A DNA stretch of 64,000 nucleotides, from assembly GCF_023101685.1 (NCBI RefSeq), contig NZ_CP082164.1:4836001-4900000 (forward strand), written 5' to 3'. The position numbers were made by a program, and so were the translations under genes. This stretch comes from Bradyrhizobium sp. 186 (GTDB taxonomy: Bacteria; Pseudomonadota; Alphaproteobacteria; Rhizobiales; Xanthobacteraceae). The notes under the pieces were generated by a model that did not search any database, was not told where the DNA came from, and was given only the letters and a program-made list of their open reading frames with translations. Of this stretch, positions 59,797 to 64,000 are shown one piece after another. Every line of letters starts with the position of its first letter. Position 1 is the stretch's first letter.

Positions 59797-60920
59797 CGGT
59801 TAACCCCCATTTTTGTGCCGCGATTTCCCTGATCGCTTGTGTTGGCACTTGCTGCTATTTCCCCCCAGCGCACCGTCCACTGGCTGGTCGACAAGAGAAG
59901 CGTTTCGAAGATTTGCTGCGCCCGCTTGCGCTCCGCGAAGGAGAGGCGAGCGCCGCTTCGATTGCTGAGGATCGCGAGCGTGGTCTGCCAGTTCAGGCGC
60001 GAAGCGCGGCAGGCCATGACCAGGCCCTCGCAGTTGCCATCGGTCATCACGTGCTCGACGATCTCGATCGGGGCGGCCGAAAGCACCGAGAGTGCGGTGA
60101 ACAGGTTGGCGGTCTCGCCGCGGATCGCGAAGCGGTTCACCGTCGAGTCGTTGAGCTTGCCCACACGATTGAGCGCGATGATCTCTGGCCTTGCGCTCGC
60201 ATAGTCGGTCGAACAAGGCCGCTTGGGCGAAACCGGCGCGGGCGCCGGATTCGGAGCCGCGGTTTGCCTGGGTGGCACGGAGGAGACGTTGGGCTTGGCC
60301 GGCGTTTTTGGGGTGGGTGAGATGGAGAGCAACTTCCGCACGACCAGGTCAGGCGTGCCCGGCCGGAGGGCCAGAGCCTTCGTGATCTCGCCATCCTGTT
60401 CGGCCCTGGCGATCAGCGCGGCATAGGCCGCGTCGGAGAACCCGGTCCCCGTATTCTTGATCAGCGCGAGGCAGAGCGCAGCGGTGCCGCGCTCGATCAG
60501 CGCCTCGGTCACGACCGGCTCGATCGTGTCGCGGGCGGAGATCGCGAGTTGATGTCGTTCGCCGCACGACGCCGCGACCGCCTTGAGATCGGTCGCGGAC
60601 AATGCCCGCGATTTGAGCAGGACCGGGCAGGCTACCTCCGGATCGTCGTGCGAAGCCAGGTGCCGCAATGTGTCCTGCGGCGCAACATCGAATTCGGCAA
60701 GTGCCTTGCTGAGCTGAACCAGCGCGCTGGGAGTGACCCGCTCCGTCAGGCGCAGCAGGACGCCGTCGACGACGTTGACGAGCATTTCCTGAGGCCTGTC
60801 GCGGCTGGTAGCGAGCAGGTGCACAATGCCGCAGAGGATACGCGCGCAGCGCTCCGGCGGGCTCGCTGCGACCGCTTCTTCCAATTCAACAAGAATATCA
60901 GCAGGCGAATTTGCCATCAT
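59793..60920 (-). CDS. DUF2336 domain protein
   Basis: The 375-residue cytosolic protein is made of HEAT-like helical repeats of the DUF2336 family, common in Rhizobiales and often linked to c-di-GMP or motility genes. A Pro-rich linker lies around 210-240 (VSSVPPRQTAAPNPAPAPVS). It has no catalytic motif and probably acts as a protein-binding scaffold or sensor. It starts the operon with PilZ and HD-GYP genes. Confidence 0.8.
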   Translation of the reverse strand: MMANSPADILVELEEAVAASPPERCARILCGIVHLLATSRDRPQEMLVNVVDGVLLRLTERVTPSALVQLSKALAEFDVAPQDTLRHLASHDDPEVACPVLLKSRALSATDLKAVAASCGERHQLAISARDTIEPVVTEALIERGTAALCLALIKNTGTGFSDAAYAALIARAEQDGEITKALALRPGTPDLVVRKLLSISPTPKTPAKPNVSSVPPRQTAAPNPAPAPVSPKRPCSTDYASARPEIIALNRVGKLNDSTVNRFAIRGETANLFTALSVLSAAPIEIVEHVMTDGNCEGLVMACRASRLNWQTTLAILSNRSGARLSFAERKRAQQIFETLLLSTSQWTVRWGEIAASANTSDQGNRGTKMGVNR

Positions 60921-61220
60921 GGCAGGAGCCTGAATTCAAATAACTTCGACTATCCAACGGGCTTCATTGCGCTCCACACTTCTTAATTTGGAATTTAACA
61001 TTCGATCCTTCGGGTATCGGCGCACCGTCCACTTCACTTGAAACGCTATCGAAATTTGGCAGAATGCGAACCGTCAGCTTGTCCTTTGAATTGCACCTTC
61101 GCCAACTGATCGAGAGAGGATAGGATGATTCTTTCGGTCTAACGGGGCAACCGAAAGGGGGGAATCAGACCGGTACTGTCGCCGGATGCGCGTCGTTTCG
61201 CGACGCTGCTTTCATTTATC
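60921..61220. other. 300-bp divergent promoter region with a hairpin
   Basis: No gene is seen. The left half is AT-rich (CACTTCTTAATTTGGAATTT), suitable for the DUF2336 promoter. CTTTCGGT (61132-61139) and ACCGAAAG (61151-61158) form a perfect 8-bp hairpin between GATTC and GAATC flanks, which might be an operator for the AraC-type regulator or a terminator-like structure. Confidence 0.4.
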
Positions 61221-62168
61221 ATGACCAGCATTGATGATGCGCCCGGGTTGGCGCCAAAGATATTTCGTTTTGCAGACGTCGATGAGTTTCGCAACGCGAT
61301 CCGCGGTTTGAACTTCGAGTTCACACCGCTCGTGCGAAGGATTGCGACTGAGCAGGTCATTTTGCGTTTGCCCGGCTGCGACGTGAACGTCACGCGTGCG
61401 TTTCCGCGTGTGGTAGACGCCGAGCTCGTCGCGGATTGCACGGCGGTCGGATTTGCAATGGACGACCTCGAAGTTCCCATTCGCTTCAACGGCGCACAAC
61501 GTGACTGCTCGGTCATCGTCATCGGCAGCAGCGGCGCGGCCTACAACACCATCGAGGAGGTGCAGCGGCAAATCGCCTCGGTCATCTTCCGTCCGGAGGT
61601 GAAGGACCGCGGCTGGCCCGAGACGAACTCCAATTTCAAGATTTTCGAGACGAGCACATCGGCTCTGCATTGGTTGCGGAAGGTGGTCAGGGAGGTGATG
61701 GCCGCCGCGTCCGAGCCCGTCGATCCGGCCGAAGTGCCGCTGAAGGCTGCCGCGATGAAGGAGTCGCTGATCGGCGCAGTCGATGCCGCGTTCGCCAACG
61801 TCGTTCCCGCACGATGGACAGTGCGGCCGAACGACGAGCGGCAGTTCAAGACATTTCAGGATATCCGCGCGCTGTTGTCCGACGATCTTTCACAGCCCAT
61901 CTACAGCGAGGAGATTGCGCGCAAGCTCGGCATTTCCGTCCGCACCATGCATGACGTCGTCCGCCGTTATCGCGGCATGAGCTTGCACCGCTATTTGCGC
62001 TTGCGCCGGCTGTGGCTGGTGCGCAGGCGGCTGCTCGCGGGAGCCGACAGCGTCAAGGCCGTGGCGCTGGCGTTCGGCTTCTGGCATCTCAGCGACTTCT
62101 CCAGAAGCTATCGCGACCAGTTCGGCGAGACGCCGTCGCAAACGCTGGTGCGTGGGCGAAGGGCGTAG
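61221..62168 (+). CDS. AraC-family transcriptional regulator
   Basis: The 315-residue protein has a C-terminal AraC/XylS DNA-binding domain with two helix-turn-helix units (IYSEEIARKLGISVRTMHDV; SLHRYLRLRRLWLVRRRL; VKAVALAFGFWHLSDFSRSY) and a ~210-residue N-terminal ligand/dimer domain with no match that I recognise. Because the next gene is an FMN reductase 51 bp downstream, it may sense redox or flavin-related signals. It is also divergent from the DUF2336 operon with a 300-bp gap. Confidence 0.88.
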   Translation: MTSIDDAPGLAPKIFRFADVDEFRNAIRGLNFEFTPLVRRIATEQVILRLPGCDVNVTRAFPRVVDAELVADCTAVGFAMDDLEVPIRFNGAQRDCSVIVIGSSGAAYNTIEEVQRQIASVIFRPEVKDRGWPETNSNFKIFETSTSALHWLRKVVREVMAAASEPVDPAEVPLKAAAMKESLIGAVDAAFANVVPARWTVRPNDERQFKTFQDIRALLSDDLSQPIYSEEIARKLGISVRTMHDVVRRYRGMSLHRYLRLRRLWLVRRRLLAGADSVKAVALAFGFWHLSDFSRSYRDQFGETPSQTLVRGRRA

Positions 62169-62219
62169 CGCGACAAATGGATTGGGTCCGTTCCGGCGTT
62201 TCGTGCTAGCCTGCCGGCC

Positions 62220-62810
62220 ATGAGCAACCGCATTCTCGTCCTCTACGGATCCTATCGCTCCGACCGCATGGGCATCCGCCTCGCTAATTTCGTCATCGAT
62301 CGCTTGCGCTCCCGCGGCGAGGAGGTCGAATTCATCGACGCCAAGGCGATCGGCCTGCCGATGCTCGACCGCATGTACAAGGAATATCCAAAGGGCTCGG
62401 CGCCCGAGGCGCTGGAGAAGCTGGCCGGGCAGATCCGCGGCGCGGACGGCTTCGTCTTCGTCACCGGCGAGTACAATTGGGGGATCCAGCCCGGCTTGAA
62501 GAATCTCACCGACCATTTCCTGGAAGAGTGGTTCTGGCGCCCGGCTGCGATCGCGAGCTATTCGGCCGGCCGCCTGTCCGGCGCGCGCGCGGCGACTGCC
62601 TGGCACGGCACGCTCTCGGAGATGGGCATGGTGGTGGTGTCGAGCACCATCGGCGTCGGGCCGATCGCGCAGACGCTGTCGGCAGACGGCGAGCCGATCG
62701 GCGAGGGCGGCAAGGCGCTGGAGCGGTCGTTTCCCCGTTTTGCCGACGACCTCATGTGGTGGATCGAGGCGGGCAAGGCGCAGCGGGCGCGCAAGGCGCC
62801 GCCTTACTGA
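62220..62810 (+). CDS. NADPH-dependent FMN reductase
   Basis: The 196-residue flavodoxin-like fold begins MSNRILVLYGSYRSDRMGIR (phosphate-binding loop) and contains VTGEYNWGIQPGLKNLTDHF, the ArsH/SsuE/WrbA-like flavin motif. It reduces FMN or quinones and may supply reduced flavin to a monooxygenase not visible here. Same strand as the AraC regulator upstream, likely co-transcribed. Confidence 0.87.
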   Translation: MSNRILVLYGSYRSDRMGIRLANFVIDRLRSRGEEVEFIDAKAIGLPMLDRMYKEYPKGSAPEALEKLAGQIRGADGFVFVTGEYNWGIQPGLKNLTDHFLEEWFWRPAAIASYSAGRLSGARAATAWHGTLSEMGMVVVSSTIGVGPIAQTLSADGEPIGEGGKALERSFPRFADDLMWWIEAGKAQRARKAPPY

Positions 62811-62971
62811 GCCGCTCCGGGCGTGTACTCATAAACCCGATCAGCCCGTTGAGTAGGCCGTGTCCGTTCTGTCTTTGAGGCCGGACAAGGCCAGTTCGCC
62901 CTAGCGAGTCGGCTAAGGGCCCAAGAACGGACTCTGGACTTAAACGCGTGATTAGCGGCCAATTCGACCGA

Positions 62972-63910
62972 CTAGGATATATTCACAAGAGATCTAGCGA
63001 CTTCCCGCGTACATTTAATAAATGATTCTACTGCTGGACTGAGCGTCCGATTCCTCAAAAATACGATCTCGGCCGAAATTAGGGGGCCTGAGGACTTTAG
63101 CGGCAATACCTTCAAAGCGGATTGATGAGCGCTCAGTGCCGCAACCGATGTCGGTAGAATTCCGACGAATTCTCCGCTCGCAATCAAGGATACCGTGAGC
63201 TGAACAGCGATCGTTTTGATCAGCGGCTTCGGTGGCGAAATGTTGTTGGCTCGAAATACCGCGGCCACGAGTGCACCCGGCGGACTGTCGTAAGGCGGCA
63301 GGACCCAATTAGCTTCCATGATATCCTTGAGTGCTGTTCGCCGCTTTCGCGCAAGATCACTGTGCGCCCCAACAACGAACACAAGTGGCTCGTCGAACAG
63401 GACCTCGGAATTGAAGTCGTCTTGCCGCGCCGGGGCTCTGGTAATCAGCAGGTCAATTCTGCGCTCGCGCAATTCCTGCATTTGATGTTCACCCGGGTTA
63501 GTGAGCTTCACGTCAAGCTGAACACCGGGATGCTCCCTGGAAAATCGCCGGACGATCGTCGGCACCAAGCTGTGTAGGATGATGTCGGTGCATCCCAACC
63601 TCACTTCGCCCGAATTTGGGTCAGAAAGATATTCCAGGGAGCGACGACCTTGTTGCATTTCATCGAATATATTTACTCCGCATCGGAGCAGAACTTCTCC
63701 ATAAGCGGTCAGCACCGCGCCCCGCGAGCCACGGTCCAGTAGTCGCACGCCGAGCGTACCTTCCAAGTCGGATATCGTGTTGGAGATCGCAGGATGGGAA
63801 ATTCTCAATTTTGCGGCTGCCTTCGCCATGCTGCCGGCATCTGCGATCGCCATCAAGATGCGAAGATCGCGTAACTTGATGAGACGGCCAATTCGATCCG
63901 ACGAATCCAT
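62972..63910 (-). CDS. LysR-family regulator in AT-richer DNA
   Basis: The 312-residue LysR protein has an N-terminal helix-turn-helix (DAGSMAKAAAKLRISHPAIS, NTISDLEGTLGVRLLDR) and an inducer-binding domain. Its base composition is clearly lower in GC than its surroundings, with runs such as TTTAATAAATGATT. It probably came by transfer. No partner gene is visible before the window edge. The divergent neighbour would lie beyond 64000. Confidence 0.88.
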   Translation of the reverse strand: MDSSDRIGRLIKLRDLRILMAIADAGSMAKAAAKLRISHPAISNTISDLEGTLGVRLLDRGSRGAVLTAYGEVLLRCGVNIFDEMQQGRRSLEYLSDPNSGEVRLGCTDIILHSLVPTIVRRFSREHPGVQLDVKLTNPGEHQMQELRERRIDLLITRAPARQDDFNSEVLFDEPLVFVVGAHSDLARKRRTALKDIMEANWVLPPYDSPPGALVAAVFRANNISPPKPLIKTIAVQLTVSLIASGEFVGILPTSVAALSAHQSALKVLPLKSSGPLISAEIVFLRNRTLSPAVESFIKCTREVARSLVNIS

Positions 63911-64000
63911 ATGAGCCAGCCCTTAACCCTGGAGTTACAGGGATGTCATGATTTTCGGTCTACCAGATAAGAGGCAAACCGACCAGAGTCGATCGGGCGC

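Noticed and set aside
1..64000. CRISPR arrays, rRNA operons, complete tRNAs, prophage genes
   Set aside because: No regularly spaced short repeats, no rRNA-like sequence, no cloverleaf-compatible segment and no phage structural or integrase genes were seen on either strand.

Overview
The window is high-GC alphaproteobacterial chromosome, most likely from Bradyrhizobium or a close relative. The indications are a glnII-type glutamine synthetase with a divergent gstI-like gene, a tartrate dehydratase very close to the characterised Bradyrhizobium TarD, RIME-like and REP palindromes typical of the group, and many TTG/GTG starts. The species assignment is inference from gene content, not a database match. 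I see no rRNA, no complete tRNA, no CRISPR array and no prophage.

Layout. 1-2810 is a minus-strand glycerol-phosphate type ABC transporter operon (GpdQ-like phosphodiesterase, UgpA, UgpE, start of UgpB). 3011-11175 carries selO, aspS, a large envelope protein and maeB. 11484-13985 holds a DoxX gene whose stop codon lies in the target duplication of an intact IS1634-type element. 13986-20159 is mostly envelope or secreted functions (polysaccharide deacetylase, glutathione peroxidase, L,D-transpeptidase, CreA, three small exported proteins). 20227-22500 is a divergent MocR regulator/flavin-binding protein pair. 22555-28295 has an M20 deacylase, a kynurenine operon (kynB-kynA-kynU), a cobalamin/siderophore-type binding protein and a hotdog thioesterase. 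28446-33947 contains a GNAT protein, a decayed toxin-antitoxin locus, an SDR, an SGNH hydrolase and a tyrosine phosphatase. 34073-35846 is the divergent gstI-glnII nitrogen locus with a sigma-54 promoter. 36041-39614 contains two paralogous tandem GrlR-like genes, the second frameshifted, around a ModA-like protein and a Sel1-repeat protein. 39700-44836 has two LysR-divergon units: one with a GlcG/HbpS protein, one with dctA-tarD (tartrate uptake and dehydration). 45122-46596 pairs an arginine:glycine amidinotransferase with a convergent guanidinium-type SMR exporter. 46865-52077 is a three-gene molybdenum hydroxylase operon plus an exported protein. 52267-55757 has an ABC-F ATPase, a RAYT transposase surrounded by four REPs, an MBL hydrolase and a second copy of a 144-bp repeat. 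55791-64000 includes PsiF, an esterase, a nitroreductase, a DUF2336-PilZ-HD-GYP signalling operon, an AraC regulator, an FMN reductase and a lower-GC LysR regulator.

The most interesting points are the amidinotransferase/Gdx pair, the gstI-glnII control region with a 16-bp perfect palindrome, the duplicated GrlR-like fusion with one frameshifted copy, the RAYT/REP cluster, the broken toxin next to an intact antitoxin, and the c-di-GMP operon. None of these is certain to be an undescribed system. The GrlR-like operon and the amidinotransferase/exporter pair are the best candidates for new biology.
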